A DNA stretch of 64,000 bases from G963665495 sp963667575 (GTDB lineage: Bacteria; Desulfobacterota; Desulfovibrionia; Desulfovibrionales; Desulfovibrionaceae), in assembly GCA_963667575.2 (NCBI GenBank), contig CAXXHY010000025.1, positions 1-64,000 of the forward strand, written 5' to 3'. Below the pieces are notes generated by a model that did no database searches, was not told the DNA's origin, and was given only the letters and a program-made list of their open reading frames with translations. Shown here in pieces: positions 18,716 to 27,503 of this stretch (positions within the stretch are counted from its first letter, which is position 1; every line of letters begins with the position of its first letter). The position numbers were made by a program, and so were the translations under genes.

Positions 18716-20987
18716 CTAATAGCCCTTGAACGGATTCGGTCCCAGCTTGAGAACCATATCCATGAATTCCTTGATCAGCTCGGGCACCTTGTCGTACTCG
18801 TCAATGGCAATTTCGTACTGCTCGACGCGCTCGGGCTCGATTCCCAACTGCTTCAGGGTCTCGGCGATGTTTTCCTTGCGGCGATTACAGATTTCAGAGC
18901 CTTTGACAAAGTGACACTGATAGTCGTCACCGTACTTACAACCCAAGAGCATAACACCATCGGTGCCGCGACTCATAGCATCTTTGATCCAGATCGCGTT
19001 CACCGAGCCCAGACAACGGACCGGCATGATACGTACGTAGGGGCTCCACTTGTGTCCGCGCAGAGCAGCCATATCCAAAGCCGGGTAGGCGTCGTTTTCA
19101 CAAGCCATGATCAGAATACGCGGTCCGCCTTCTTCGATGTTGTCGGGAACCGAGTACTGCTTGACCATATCGCTCATCATACCGATGCCATAGGTGTCGA
19201 AGGAGATGACGCGTTCGGGGCAGGCGCCCATGCACGTACCGCAACGGCGGCAGCGTGTCGGGTTGGGCAGCGGCGTACCCTTTTCATCATCATCAAGTGC
19301 GCCAAACGGGCATTCTTCGGTACAACGTTTACACTGCGTACAACGTACGAAGTTGAACACGGGGTAGGACAGGTCGCCGGCGCGCGGATGCACGGACATG
19401 CCGCGATTCGCACTTTCGATGCACTGAATGGCCTTGAGGGCTGCACCAGCGGCGTCGTCCTCAGCAGCGTCCATCATCATGGGCTGACGGATGCAACCAG
19501 CGGCGTATACGCCGGTACGACGAGTTTCGTACGGGAAGCAGATGTAGTTGGAATCTGCGAACCCTTCAAAAAGCTCGAGGTCGGGGAAGTTGGGGCCCTG
19601 GCGGTAGACGAAGTTCATGATGGGATCTTTTGCCGTGGAGGGAACGATACCCGTGGGCAAAACAACCATGTCCACCTTCACTTCGATGTCGCCGCCAATG
19701 AGCGTATTGGAGGCTTTGACAACCAGACCGCCGGCTTCTTCGGTGATGCCGGTGATGTCGCCCTTTTGTGAGCATGATGCCGGGGTTATCCTGAGCGGCC
19801 TTGTAGTAACGCTCGTGAATGCCCTGGACGATCATGTTGTCGTAAAAGATGTAAGCAAGACCGTTGTCGGCCTTTTCGCGAACATAGCCGGCCTGCTTCA
19901 GAGCAACGACGCTGCTGACGGCCTGCGACATGGGCAGATGCTGATAGCCTTCCATGTCCTTATGTTCGAATTTATCCTCTTCTTCGCCTTCCTTCTTTTC
20001 ATCCTTTTCAGCTTTTGCGGGCTCCTCACAGGCCTTGGAGTAGATATCACCTGCAGGCTCGCAAAGGTTGGTGTTAAGGATGAAAGCCACTTTCTTGGGA
20101 ACATTGCCTTCATTGGCAAGTACTTCGAATTCCCTGCTGGTGACGACGTTGGGCAGTTTGCCGTAGCCAAGGGGAGCGAGGTAGGAAGTATCCTGCGGGG
20201 TCCAACCGGCGCAAAGAACAACCGCACCGATGGGTTCCGTCACTTCGCCGGAAGGCGTGGTGATGGTGGCCTTGTAATTGCCGGGAGCGCCTTCAAGCAT
20301 TTTCAGAACGGATCCGGTAAAAACCTTGACGGCATCATTGGACTGAACGGCGTCAATTTTCTTTTCAATGCCTGTGGGGACAGCCTGGTCGTAGGGGTAG
20401 CTCAGAGGGGCCGTCTTGTACATGGTAGCGGCTTTGCCACCAAGAACGTCCGCTTTTTCCACCAGGATTACTTTATAACCGGCATTGGCAGCATGGGAAG
20501 CCGCGGTCAGACCGGCCCACCCACCACCAATGACCATGATGGTTTTGACGATTTCAGGAATTTCAGGATGCGGAATGGACATGTTCTTCATTTTGGCCAC
20601 GTACATGAAGACATAGTCCTTGGCGAGTTCGGCCAGTCCCTCAGGCTGTTCGTCAGCCTCGGGTACGCTGCCGTCCGGCTCCATGTAGCTCATCACGCAT
20701 TGTTCGCGCAGGTTGACGCGATCAACCATGATCGAGGGCCCGAAGTCATAAAAAATCCCAATCAACACGCGGAGAGGATCCGCAGACGAGAACTGCATCC
20801 AGTTCAGATTCCGCGATATCGGCCTGAATCAATTTTCGGCCATCCTCACTAGCCAGCACGGGATGGGTCTTGACCACCGGACAGACACCGCCCCACTTAT
20901 TTTCGACGGCTGAAACCAGCTCGTCGAGGTCGAGTTGCGGACCAATGCTGGAATTGGTCGAAGTAGACTCCTATTTTTTTCGGCCAT
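18716..20987 (-). CDS. qmoB: QmoB, HdrA/MvhD-like flavoprotein subunit (apparent frameshifts)
   Basis: Cytoplasmic flavin/iron-sulfur subunit of QmoABC. In order: N-terminal segment beginning MAEKK-IGVYF, an FAD-binding domain with VIGGGWAGLTAASHAANAG, a Lys/Glu-rich insertion (EEPAKAEKDEKKEGEEEDK), two [4Fe-4S] motifs CTQCKRCTEECP and CRRCGTCMGACP, and a C-terminal MvhD-like domain (ILIMACENDAYPALD, MPVRCLGSV, LGCKYGDDYQCHFVKG). The frame shifts at A7 (20974-20980), about 20960, A6 (20750-20755) and about 19752-19757; corrected length is about 755. The start at 20987 is 7 nt after the qmoA stop. All breaks except that near 20960 are clear homopolymer miscounts. Confidence 0.92.
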
Positions 20988-20993
20988 TGCGAA

Positions 20994-22231
20994 CTACCTC
21001 CCTCTCACCGTTTCAATCGCTTTCATCGCGGCGCCGGTGGCGGACTGAGCGGATTTCATGACATCAAGAGGCTTTTTGGCACAACCAGCAGCGAAAATGC
21101 CTTTTTCCTCACCACCTATAATGAATCCATCCTCATCAACCGGCACATCGATCGGGAGCTTGCAGCCGGCAATGCTGGGTTGCATTCCCGTGGCCAAGAC
21201 AACCAGATCGTGGCGAACTTTTTTTCTTAATGCCGCGTACAGCATCTTCAACCTCAATGGTGATATCACCGTTGCTCTCTTCAGCAACTCCGGCGACCTT
21301 GCCTTTGACGAATGAGACTTTCTCGTCGGCGCGAACCTTGCGCATGAACTTGTCATAGCGTTCAGGGGTACGCAGATCGATATAGTAGATGGTTACTTCC
21401 GCGTCGGGAAACTGCTCACGGACATAGGTGGCCTGCTTGAGGGAAGCCATACAGCAAATGTACGAGCAAAAAATTCAAATGGTTCTGATCACGGGAGCCA
21501 GCGCACTGAACGAATGCGATTTTACGGGGAGCCGCACCGTCCGAAGGACGCTGAATTTTTCCCTTGGTGGGGCCTGTGGGAGATGCGAGTCGCTCCATCT
21601 GCATATTGGTGATGCAGTTTTTGAGCTCATTGGCGCCAAGGGTCGTCAATTTGGACGCATCGTAGGGCTTCCAGCCGGTAGCAATAACGATACTGCCGAC
21701 ATTCAGCTCGATTTCCTTCACTGTTTCGTCCAGGTCGATGTTCGGATCGACGTGGAGCGCGTTGGTCTCTTCTTCAGTCAGAGCCGATTTGTCCAATACC
21801 CAGCGGTGCGGGAAGGCGAACGGCATGTCCATAAAGAGAGGTTTCTTGGTATCAAGCCCAAAATTGAATTCGTTATCAATAGTGGACTCGAGCTTGTCCG
21901 CCAAAGGTGCGAGATTCGCGCTGTGTGCTGCTGTGTAGCGCGGGGAAATACGCACCTTAACTGTGTAAGCGCCCTTTGACCCGGAGACTGAGACTACCTC
22001 GGCCTGCGTAAAGAACTTAACATGCGGGTTCTTTTTAATACGCTGGAATTGAATTTCCAGGCCACAGGACGGAGGACAAAGCTTGGGGAAGTACTTGGTC
22101 AACTGCGCCACACGGCCGCCGAGGTAGGGGCTCTTCTCCACGATGAAGACCTCATAGCCCACTTCAGCAGCCTCAAGGGCGGCGGTGATTCCACTAAACC
22201 CGCCTCCGACAACGAGTATCGAGTTAGACAT
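20994..22231 (-). CDS. qmoA: QmoA, HdrA-like flavoprotein subunit (two apparent frameshifts)
   Basis: Cytoplasmic HdrA-related FAD protein of the quinone-interacting membrane-bound oxidoreductase. The N-terminus is a dinucleotide-binding fold, ILVVGGGFSGITAALEAAEVGY (residues ~5-26), followed by SPYLGGRVAQLTKYFPKLCPPSCGLE. Later FVQCAGSRDQNHLNFCSYICC provides clustered cysteines, and the end is GCAKKPLDVMKSAQSATGAAMKA, the HdrA-type flavin-binding tail. T-run miscount at 21470-21475 and A-run miscount at about 21221-21228 break the frame; corrected length is about 412. First gene of qmoABC(D); GGAGG precedes its ATG. Confidence 0.93.
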
Positions 22232-22272
22232 TGTAATCCTCCGTACGTGTTTTTCGGCCCCTTAAAAATGGC

Positions 22273-22320
22273 CTAAACTAAAGCAGCGACTGAAAAATAT
22301 CAGTCAGAGCTTCAGTTTAG
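22273..22320. repeat. Nested inverted repeat upstream of qmoA
   Basis: Outer arms of 12 bases (ctaaactaaagc / gcttcagtttag, 11 of 12 paired) enclose an inner perfect 6-base pair of arms (gactga / tcagtc). It lies 42 nt upstream of the qmoA start and downstream of the aprA terminator, so it is either an operator region or a leader-RNA hairpin of the qmo transcript. No convincing -35/-10 pair is visible next to it. Confidence 0.6.
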
Positions 22321-22328
22321 ACCACCTC

Positions 22329-22365
22329 AAAAAAAAACGCGGCTGCGGGCTAGGCCCGCAGCCGC
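22329..22365 (-). terminator. Intrinsic terminator of aprBA
   Basis: On the minus strand a perfect 12-bp GC-rich stem (GCGGCTGCGGGC / GCCCGCAGCCGC) with a 3-base loop is followed by G and nine T. It separates aprBA from qmoABC. Confidence 0.92.
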
Positions 22366-22375
22366 TGGATTGAGA

Positions 22376-24370
22376 CTAGTCAGGAATGATCTGGTAGTAA
22401 GGCTTCTTGAAGATAGTCGTTTCGCCCTTTTCCACATCATACTTGGAGTTTACAAAGCACTTCCACTTGGCGTCGTCGATACCCAGGAAGTCTGCACGGT
22501 AGTAGAAACCGGGGTAGCGGGATTCTTCGCGGAAGGAGATGTGCTGCATGTGCAAACGTACCGTCCAGAGGCGATGGTAGTTTTCCCAGCAGCGAAGCAG
22601 TTCGTGAAGGTCACGAGCAGCCAGTTTCAGGGAGTCTTCTTCGAGCATGTCGAGAAGTTCGAAACCGGTGTTCAAGGAAGCTTCAGAACAGGTGTAGTAA
22701 GTTCCGATACCACCGCCGTATTCATCGGTGCACTTAACGAGGCGCATCATGAAGTTCTTGGGCGAGATGTATTCGGGGTTAACGACGGGATCAGTGGAGG
22801 CACCCTTACCGGCTTCGAAGTTGTAGTAAGGACGGTAGATCAGGGCCTTCATTTCGTCGGCGGTTTCTTTCACGGCAGGCTTGTAGTCTTTGTGGTCGGC
22901 AACCCAGCGAACGAGCTGCTTACCAACGATACGACCTTCAGCGTGGGAGCCGGAGGAGAACTTGTGGCCGGAAGCGCCAACGCCGTCAGCGCAGGTGAAC
23001 AGACCGTTGACCGTGGTCATACGGTTGTAGATCTTGCCGTTGTCGGCCTTTACTTTGTATTCGTCAGGAACCCAAGCTTCGTCGGGACCGGAAACCCAGA
23101 TGCCGCAGCAACCGGAGTGCGAACCGAGCAGGTAAGGCTCGGTGGGCATGATTTCGGAGCCCTTCTCTTCAGGCTGGGTATTGGTAGCAGCCCAAAGGTT
23201 GGCCTGGCCAACACACATATCGAGGAAGTCTTCCCAAGCTTCGGACTCGAGGTGCTTCTGCTCGGCAGGAGACATGGTCTCGAAGGTGGTCAGCAGGGCG
23301 GTCTTGGTATCCATGTAGATGGGTCCGCGGCCTTCACGCATTTCGCGGAGCATCATGTGGTTACGCAGGCAGGTGGGGATGATGTTACCCTTGGCGTAGC
23401 CGCGTTCTTCGTAAGGCTTCAACATGGCGCGGTTGGTCACGCAGTAGTCTTCACCCTTGAAGTTGGTGGCTTTGGCTTTGAAGAGCAGGAACCATGCGCC
23501 AACCGGGCCGTAACCGTCCTTAAAGCGGGCGGGGACGAAGCGGTTTTCCATCATGGTCATTTCAGCGCCAACCTGAGCACACATGGTGTAGGTGGAACCG
23601 GCGTTCCATACGGGGTACCAGGCGCGGCCCATACCCTCACCAGTGGAGCGGGGCTTGTACACGTTAACAGCACCACCGCAAGCAACTACCATTGCGTTGG
23701 TCTTGTAGATGTGAACTTTGTTTTCGCGGACGTTGAAACCAACGGCACCGGCGATACGGTTAGGAGTGTTGGCATCGAGCAGCAGCTTAACGATGAAAAC
23801 ACGTTCCTGGAGGCGTTCTTCGCCCAGGGCGTTCTTGGCGGCTTCAGCAACGATGACCTTGTAGGATTCACCGTTGATCATGATCTGCCAACGACCGGAA
23901 CGAACGGGATCAGCACCTTCGCGCACGGCCAGGCCGGCGGCTTTGGCCTGCAGGCCGTCCAGGTTCTTGCCGTCTTTCTTACACCAGATAGGAAGTCCCC
24001 AAGCCTCGAACATATGAACGGAATCATCAACGTGGCGGCCCAGGTCGAAGATCAGGTCTTCACGAACGAGGTGCATAAGGTCTGTGCGGACCATGCGGAC
24101 GTAGTCGTCGGGCACATTTTCTTTACCAACGTAGGTGTTGATAGCGGAAAGACCCTGAGCAACAGCACCGGAGCGTTCCAGAGCGGCTTTGTCGACCAAC
24201 AGAATCTTCATGTTGGGATCAACTTTGTCCTTCCATGCCATGATTTCGACTGCAGCACCGCAGTTGCCCATGCCACCACCAACCAAAAGAATGTCAACGT
24301 CTTTTTCTTCGACGGTCGGCTCGGCCAGAGCGAGACCCTTGGGTATATCCTTAACGGGAATCTGAGGCAT
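22376..24370 (-). CDS. aprA: Adenylylsulfate (APS) reductase alpha subunit AprA
   Basis: FAD-containing catalytic subunit that reduces APS to sulfite and AMP in the cytoplasm, the second step of dissimilatory sulfate reduction. 664 residues, standard length. FAD-binding DILLVGGGMGNCGAAVEI near residue 26; RSGAVAQGLSAIN; the fumarate-reductase-like fold continues with NRFVPARFKDGYGPVGAWF, CGIWVSGPDEAW and the VNGLFTCADGVGASGHKFSSGSHAEGR FAD segment. It is intact although flanked by broken genes. SD AAGGAGA, 69 nt after aprB. Confidence 0.98.
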   Translation of the reverse strand: MPQIPVKDIPKGLALAEPTVEEKDVDILLVGGGMGNCGAAVEIMAWKDKVDPNMKILLVDKAALERSGAVAQGLSAINTYVGKENVPDDYVRMVRTDLMHLVREDLIFDLGRHVDDSVHMFEAWGLPIWCKKDGKNLDGLQAKAAGLAVREGADPVRSGRWQIMINGESYKVIVAEAAKNALGEERLQERVFIVKLLLDANTPNRIAGAVGFNVRENKVHIYKTNAMVVACGGAVNVYKPRSTGEGMGRAWYPVWNAGSTYTMCAQVGAEMTMMENRFVPARFKDGYGPVGAWFLLFKAKATNFKGEDYCVTNRAMLKPYEERGYAKGNIIPTCLRNHMMLREMREGRGPIYMDTKTALLTTFETMSPAEQKHLESEAWEDFLDMCVGQANLWAATNTQPEEKGSEIMPTEPYLLGSHSGCCGIWVSGPDEAWVPDEYKVKADNGKIYNRMTTVNGLFTCADGVGASGHKFSSGSHAEGRIVGKQLVRWVADHKDYKPAVKETADEMKALIYRPYYNFEAGKGASTDPVVNPEYISPKNFMMRLVKCTDEYGGGIGTYYTCSEASLNTGFELLDMLEEDSLKLAARDLHELLRCWENYHRLWTVRLHMQHISFREESRYPGFYYRADFLGIDDAKWKCFVNSKYDVEKGETTIFKKPYYQIIPD

Positions 24371-24439
24371 TTTTGTCTCCTTAATTAAACAAATATTCGG
24401 TTCCTAAATTATGAGCCTAATCCAAAAAGACAAGTTCAA

Positions 24440-24922
24440 TTACACAGCCGAAGCTTTTACGACCGTAGTCTTGTCGAGCTCGGAAACTTCCAGTTTCTTG
24501 CCCAGAACTTCCTTAGGATCAATCAGTGCAGTCTCGGTGCACAGGAATTCGGACTCCAGATCGCCAGTGGCGGCGGCCAGGGGCTTAATGGAACCTTCAG
24601 GAGTGGTACGGATGGGGAACTTGAAGCGTTTTACGTTGCCATTACGGAACTTAACGGTCCACATAATGTCTTCGGAGCCGCGCAGCGGGATGCTGGTGCC
24701 GCCCATGGGAGCGAAGTCAGCGTAAGGACGAGCAGTGATGGCGCCCTGGGGGCAGATTTTCACGCAGGAGTAGCACTCCCAGCATGCATCAGGCTCTTGG
24801 TTGAAAGCCTTCATCTCGTCCGGATCGAGAATCATAAGGTCATTCGGGCAGATGTACATGCATGCGGTCTTCTCGCCGCCTTTGCAGCCATCACACTTTT
24901 CCGGATCAACAAAAGTAGGCAT
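24440..24922 (-). CDS. aprB: Adenylylsulfate (APS) reductase beta subunit AprB
   Basis: Iron-sulfur subunit that passes electrons to the FAD of AprA. About 160 residues from the ATG at 24922, chosen because GGAGGAAAGG precedes it and the protein then starts PTFVDPEKCDGC as in the family; an upstream ATG at 24943 is unlikely. Two [4Fe-4S] sets: CDGCKGGEKTACMYICP and CWECYSCVKICP. The C-terminal half is the beta-sheet and tail that wraps around AprA. Confidence 0.97.
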   Translation of the reverse strand: MPTFVDPEKCDGCKGGEKTACMYICPNDLMILDPDEMKAFNQEPDACWECYSCVKICPQGAITARPYADFAPMGGTSIPLRGSEDIMWTVKFRNGNVKRFKFPIRTTPEGSIKPLAAATGDLESEFLCTETALIDPKEVLGKKLEVSELDKTTVVKASAV

Positions 24923-25019
24923 ACCTTTCCTCCAGATCAACAATGTTAATTAAGGTTACACCCAATAACTCCCTCGTCTTCTTACTCAAAAAAAATGAGT
25001 ACTGACAAAGGGTCGAGCA

Positions 25020-25060
25020 GGGAAAAAAAAGCAGGGGACGACAAAAACGTCTCCCCTGCA
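25020..25060 (-). terminator. Strong terminator between the apr promoter and aprB
   Basis: On the minus strand GCAGGGGAGACG-TTTTT-GTCGTCCCCTGC followed by eight T. It lies about 100 nt upstream of aprB and 17 nt beyond a candidate small ORF. It must either end a separate small transcript or act as an attenuator in the apr leader. Confidence 0.85.
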
Positions 25061-25076
25061 AATCCACTCGCACTAT

Positions 25077-25231
25077 TTAAAATGACACCGCCGGGTAGTT
25101 GCAGCGGATGCCATTGCGCGCACAATTGAACATGTTCTGGTCGTGCTCTTTTCCTGCCGGGCTTGAAACCGAAATTTGCTACTCGACAAGAAATGACCAC
25201 CATTACATGGGGCCTGTAGACCCTTTACCAT
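25077..25231 (-). CDS. Candidate small Cys-containing protein upstream of aprBA (one apparent frameshift)
   Basis: An ATG at 25231 is preceded by GAGGTGA and opens MVKGLQAPCNGGHFL. Adding one A to the A4 run at 25149-25152 makes the frame continue through EHDQNMFNCARNGIRCNYPAV to a TAA at 25077, about 51 residues with three cysteines. Without the change the frame gives a 52-residue peptide with a much less GC-rich third position. The ORF lies between a sigma-70-like promoter and a strong terminator, which supports a real small gene. I do not recognise a family. It could be a stand-alone protein, a leader peptide, or an sRNA with no protein. Confidence 0.45.
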
Positions 25232-25287
25232 CGATTCACCTCGAAAGTTCTGTTAAATCAGTGAATTAGATGCTTCAACCATTGCGC
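25232..25287 (-). other. 5' leader of the small transcript upstream of aprB
   Basis: Runs from the predicted transcription start (about 25289) to the candidate small ORF. AT-rich; no clear hairpin seen. Confidence 0.35.
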
Positions 25288-25305
25288 TTGTGATCAATTT
25301 AACAA
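25288..25305 (-). promoter_or_regulatory. Candidate operator at the apr leader promoter
   Basis: On the minus strand TTGTTA-AATTGA-TCACAA matches TTGTGA-N6-TCACAA at 11 of 12 fixed positions. It overlaps the -10 box of the promoter below, as expected for a repressor, and resembles the sites at the cytochrome c3 and sat promoters. Confidence 0.6.
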
Positions 25306-25324
25306 GCAGGAATAACACTGTCAA
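25296..25324 (-). promoter_or_regulatory. Sigma-70-like promoter upstream of aprBA
   Basis: On the minus strand a perfect TTGACA, a 17-base spacer and TAAATT. The transcript would start near 25289 and run through the small ORF toward the terminator at 25020-25060 and, on read-through, aprBA. Confidence 0.75.
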
Positions 25325-25532
25325 GCGAAAACCATTTTTTTCACAAGAAGGATTCGAGAATCCCCGTCAATGCCTTTTCTTCCTGCTGAAAGTTAATCCC
25401 TCGCACACGACGCTTTTTGCTATAGCCTTATTACAAGGCGCTTGCAAGAGGATGTGGTGGTAAAATGTGGAAAAAATCACATTAGTTTTTTTTATGACGA
25501 TTTCCGAGTATCTCATCTTCAGAAAGGGCAAA

Positions 25533-25571
25533 GAAAAGGCCGGCTGCGGGGTCTCCCCTGCGCTGCCGGCC
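25533..25571 (-). terminator. Terminator after the radical SAM gene
   Basis: On the minus strand GGCCGGC and GCCGGCC arms, with an inner CAGGGG/ACCCCG-type pairing, followed by TTTTCTTT. It ends the seven-gene surface-modification unit. The remaining bases between here and 25325 hold nothing I can identify. Confidence 0.75.
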
Positions 25572-25629
25572 GTATAAAAAGCCTCATCAAGGCTCGTAGA
25601 TTCGTTTCAGCTACATTCTGGTAACTGCC

Positions 25630-27471
25630 CTATCCGGTAAAACGCGCATCCGCCCATACGGTCCAACTAAAATTGGCCTGACGCGGATCAAAGGGCTCTG
25701 CAATAAGAGTAAGTTCCTTGGCATCCGTCACATCCACATTCACCAACTGAGCCGCCATCTGCGAAGTCAACTTGCCCGAATGATACACTTCCTCACCATC
25801 CACAAGCACCCGCATCACAGCTTCACCCACAAAACCAGGGCTGTCATTCATGATCCGCCGTGAGGCATTCTCCGTATCGTACAGCCCTACCGCAACCTGA
25901 AATGACTTGAAGCCCTGAGGAATCTGGTAGGTCATCTGGGAGGGAGCTTCGGCGTAAACGCCTTTGATATAGCGTTTTCCGCTTAAAGCCAGAGGTGTAA
26001 ACGTGTTGACCTTGTCCCAGCGGGCATCTGTGCCCGGAGCAAACTGAGCGTTCTCCCTATCCAGATCAGACAGATACAGGCAACCTTTGGCGGGAAGAAC
26101 CACCTCGTAGTCTTTGAGCATGTCAACACGCTGCTGATAGTTTTCCAGGCTGAACTCTTCCGGCCAATCCACCGGACCGTGCGTCGGTCCCACCGGGACA
26201 CGATTCTCGCCCTTTGCTTCCGTGGTCGTGACACGGTAGAAACTCTTGTGGCGGTGATCGGAACGTCCGCGGTCATAAGTCACGCCCATGCAGATGCAGT
26301 CGTTGCAGGCCGCGTACCAGTCCTTGTTGATGGTACCATTGAACATTTTCCGCCGGACATCCTGATACAGTTCGCTGTTCCAGATTTCCGCGAAATTCTG
26401 ATGCTTGAGGTTGCCCATGTAAAAGGTATTGCAGTTGCCGCAGGCCTCCACCGTACCGTTGTCTATGACGAAAGGACGGTTGAAAAACTCCACGCAAACG
26501 TCCTGGCGCCGCATGTTGTTGCTCCAGACATAACCGTAATCGTTGGTTTCCCAGGCATTACGCGGATTCTGGATCACGTAGCTCATCTTTTCGAAATCTC
26601 TGGGAGGTACGTAGCCCATGGGTTTCTGCAGTTCGCGCAATTCCGCACTGCGCTTCTGGCAGACGAACTTGTCGCCACCAGGCTCGGGCATTTGTGTAAA
26701 ATCCAGGCGCAGGCGGTATTTCTTGCTCAGGGCAAGATCAATGGTCTTGTCCAGAATCTTGTTGACCTGGGCGGCCTTGTCGAAAATCTGCAGGCTTTCG
26801 ATATGATCACGGTCAACGTTCAATCCCATCATTTCCACATCGTCAACCCCCATTTCCTCATGTGCCCAGAGGAAATAATCGGGCAGCGTCTCAAAGTTGA
26901 GATCGTTGAGCACGATACCGAGACGGAACCAGGGCTTGGGATTCATGGTTTCGCGACGTTTGTTGAAACGCTTGAGCTTCTTGACCGTGTTTTCGTAACG
27001 CGCACCGATACGTATATTATTGTACAGGCCGCGGATGTGGCTGTCGAAACTGCATTTCAGCCAGTCCATACGCCCGTCGACCTTGTCCAGGTTGGCTTCG
27101 GTCAAGGTGGTGCCGTTGGTGGTAGGACGCATAAAAACGCCGTACCGCTCTGCAAGACGCAGTTCGTTATCCAGATTCGGCGAAAGGAACGGGTCGCCCA
27201 GCAATGTGGTTTCGTAATACTGCAGGGTCGGGAAAAGCTCCTCAGCCACTTTTTCGATCAGCCGCAGATCCATGACAGGCATGTCCAGAGGGCTGCGGTT
27301 GTCGAAAAACTTGTGCGCAAAATGATAGCAGAAACGGCACGCCAGATTGCACCGTTTATGCGTTTGAAATGTTATCCGGGGAGGAAAATTCGGGATATAG
27401 GTCTGCTTATTGTCCACACACTCCCAGAGCTCGTCTTCGTTTTTCAGCTTGAACTCTTTGGTATATTGCAT
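25630..27471 (-). CDS. Radical SAM/SPASM protein with C-terminal NPCBM carbohydrate-binding domain
   Basis: 613 residues. Radical SAM motif CNLACRFC (CX3CX2C, residues ~41-48) and a (beta/alpha) barrel with TTLLGDPFLSPNLD. SPASM region with clustered cysteines: CVEFFNRPF, EACGNCNTFYMGNLKHQNFAEIWNSE, and AACNDCICMG (residues ~330-420). From about residue 480 on the pattern is that of an NPCBM domain: CLYLSDLDRENAQ, PLALSGKRYIKGVYAEAPS, VGLYD, VLVDGEEVYHSGKL, VNVDVTDAKELTLI and a closing WADARF. The barrel enzyme should open SAM to a 5'-deoxyadenosyl radical; the substrate is unknown but the NPCBM part and the neighbouring glycosyltransferases suggest a glycan or glycosylated product. Its upstream neighbour is a paralogue without the NPCBM part. 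Confidence 0.85.
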   Translation of the reverse strand: MQYTKEFKLKNEDELWECVDNKQTYIPNFPPRITFQTHKRCNLACRFCYHFAHKFFDNRSPLDMPVMDLRLIEKVAEELFPTLQYYETTLLGDPFLSPNLDNELRLAERYGVFMRPTTNGTTLTEANLDKVDGRMDWLKCSFDSHIRGLYNNIRIGARYENTVKKLKRFNKRRETMNPKPWFRLGIVLNDLNFETLPDYFLWAHEEMGVDDVEMMGLNVDRDHIESLQIFDKAAQVNKILDKTIDLALSKKYRLRLDFTQMPEPGGDKFVCQKRSAELRELQKPMGYVPPRDFEKMSYVIQNPRNAWETNDYGYVWSNNMRRQDVCVEFFNRPFVIDNGTVEACGNCNTFYMGNLKHQNFAEIWNSELYQDVRRKMFNGTINKDWYAACNDCICMGVTYDRGRSDHRHKSFYRVTTTEAKGENRVPVGPTHGPVDWPEEFSLENYQQRVDMLKDYEVVLPAKGCLYLSDLDRENAQFAPGTDARWDKVNTFTPLALSGKRYIKGVYAEAPSQMTYQIPQGFKSFQVAVGLYDTENASRRIMNDSPGFVGEAVMRVLVDGEEVYHSGKLTSQMAAQLVNVDVTDAKELTLIAEPFDPRQANFSWTVWADARFTG

Positions 27472-27503
27472 GGTCGCTCCTTAACTGACGTCTTTATGGT
27501 GCA

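Noticed and set aside
22370..24388. 672-codon open frame on the plus strand opposite aprA
   Set aside because: aprA on the minus strand is unambiguous; the opposite frame has no motif or ribosome site and reflects the strong codon bias of aprA.
24982..25203. 73-codon minus-strand frame upstream of aprB
   Set aside because: It runs through the terminator hairpin and has no ribosome site; the overlapping frame starting at 25231 is better supported.
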